A stretch of 34,413 bases of DNA from Paenibacillus sp. FSL A5-0031 (GTDB lineage Bacteria > Bacillota > Bacilli > Paenibacillales > Paenibacillaceae), in the NCBI RefSeq assembly GCF_001956295.1, contig NZ_MRTD01000034.1, positions 1 through 34,413 on the forward strand. Direction: 5' to 3'. The translations under genes and the position numbers were made by a program. The notes under the pieces were generated by a model that saw nothing but the letters and a program-made list of their open reading frames with translations, ran no database searches and was not told where the DNA came from. Shown here piece after piece: positions 33,927 to 34,413 of the stretch (position 1 is the stretch's first letter; each line of letters begins with the position of its first letter).

Positions 33927-33980
33927 ATTGTAGAGAGTTTTTATTTCATAATGATTAATGTTCCATGAAGCTTTTGTAAA
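33927..33980 (-). promoter_or_regulatory. Putative Pho-box array and -10 box upstream of SLH protein
   Basis: On the minus strand three hexamers are phased at 11 bp: TTTACA (33980-33975), TTCATG (33969-33964) and TTAATC (33958-33953). The -10-like TACAAT lies at 33932-33927. No TTGACA-like -35 is present at 17 bp, consistent with an activator-dependent promoter. Bacillus PhoP binds TT(A/C/T)ACA-type hexamers with 5-bp spacers. Only the first hexamer matches fully, the others 4 of 6. Confidence 0.35.
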
Positions 33981-34090
33981 GCGCTTGGGGTTTGGTGGGG
34001 GGTTATTGGTGGAGTGATTGATAAAACACTTGATAAGCCATTCCAAACCTCGTCAAAGCACATGTTTAACAACTTTAGTGTATGGGCAAA

Positions 34091-34131
34091 CAAAACAGCC
34101 CGCTGAGAGCTTCCAGACGGGATGTTTTGTT
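34091..34131. terminator. Probable bidirectional terminator
   Basis: AAAACAGCCCG-N17-CGGGATGTTTT forms a stem with one mismatch, with TTTG on the right and CAAA on the left. No plus-strand gene precedes it, so it probably ends a minus-strand gene lying beyond the right edge. Confidence 0.55.
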
Positions 34132-34216
34132 TGATATGTTTATTTATCTTTGCACATATAATATTTTCGGCTCAATATTGGAAACTGCTGTTATGTTGTT
34201 CATGTTTAACCTTTAA

Positions 34217-34406
34217 CCTTAACGGACATGAAATCCGCTATTTCGAGAATTCAAGCTCATTACGTGGATCTAACGGACATAGGATGCGTTAATAGCTCAA
34301 AAAGTAGCCAAACTAAGCATCCTGAAACTAAATAAGAGATCCTATGTCCGTTAGATCTGTAAAAGGACGGAATTTCGGCAAATAAGGTATCTCATGTCCG
34401 TTAATT
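34217..34406. repeat. Nested inverted repeats built on TAACGGACAT
   Basis: There are four copies of the core. TTAACGGACATGA (34219-34231) pairs with TCATGTCCGTTAA (34392-34404), 13 bp perfect. GATCTAACGGACATAGGAT (34267-34285) pairs with its exact 19-bp complement at 34339-34357. Inside, ATGCGTTA and TAAGCATCCT are further related pieces. No gene is present from 33981 to the right edge. Such repeats are reminiscent of dispersed intergenic repeats in Paenibacillus; that link is from memory. Confidence 0.8.
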
Positions 34407-34413
34407 CTACATA

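Noticed and set aside
33972..33987. CcpA cre site (TGTAAAGCGCTTGG) upstream of the SLH protein
   Set aside because: It has one extra base relative to the cre consensus, and the central CG is displaced.

Overview
The window looks like chromosomal DNA of a Gram-positive, spore-former-type Firmicute close to Paenibacillus or Cohnella. The evidence is strong AGGAGG ribosome-binding sites with frequent TTG and GTG starts, T-tailed hairpin terminators, and the block sigW - rsiW - cdaA - cdaR - glmM - glmS with a glmS ribozyme, the order known from Bacillus subtilis. An SLH-anchored surface protein and SigW regulation also fit. The genus is an inference from gene content.

Layout. (1) 1-3770: the N-terminal part of a very large secreted protein, running off the left edge, with a signal peptide, a DNRLRE-like domain, and 12 exactly phased 198-bp Ig-like repeats. 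(2) 4.2-8.2 kb: two related hexapeptide-repeat O-acetyltransferases and a MATE efflux pump on the minus strand, divergent from an AraC regulator. (3) 8.3-12.7 kb: an IS3-family remnant, then an iron-siderophore uptake operon (lipoprotein plus two FecCD permeases, no ATPase) with a Fur-like site, divergent from a WYL-domain regulator that has a palindromic operator. (4) 12.7-15.7 kb: an accessory patch holding an AT-rich DUF2711-like gene between related repeat motifs, a MITE-like 226-bp inverted-repeat element, a truncated amidohydrolase, a decayed DUF418 membrane-protein gene and a small secreted protein. (5) 16.0-23.6 kb: the conserved block for amino-sugar and wall-precursor synthesis, c-di-AMP synthesis and envelope stress. 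(6) 24-28.2 kb: a membrane-anchored HtrA-type protease without a PDZ domain, and PEP carboxylase. (7) 28.6-33.9 kb: a 1770-residue SLH-anchored surface protein. (8) 34.2-34.4 kb: nested inverted repeats.

How the genes work together. GlmS makes glucosamine-6-phosphate and GlmM converts it to glucosamine-1-phosphate, the route to UDP-GlcNAc and peptidoglycan. The ribozyme in the glmS leader gives product feedback. CdaA makes c-di-AMP and CdaR modulates it, linking wall status and turgor to the same locus. SigW and RsiW sense envelope stress, and a well-formed SigW-type promoter lies directly upstream of rsiW. The HtrA protease next door fits envelope quality control. The two giant surface proteins at either end are outward-facing adhesin or S-layer-type components.

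The most unusual points are the perfect 198-bp repeat phasing in the left-edge protein, the cassette-like borders of the DUF2711-like gene, the terminator plus SigW promoter separating sigW from rsiW, a hairpin that would mask the glmS ribosome-binding site downstream of the ribozyme, and a Pho-box-like array before the SLH protein. No CRISPR array, tRNA or rRNA gene was seen.
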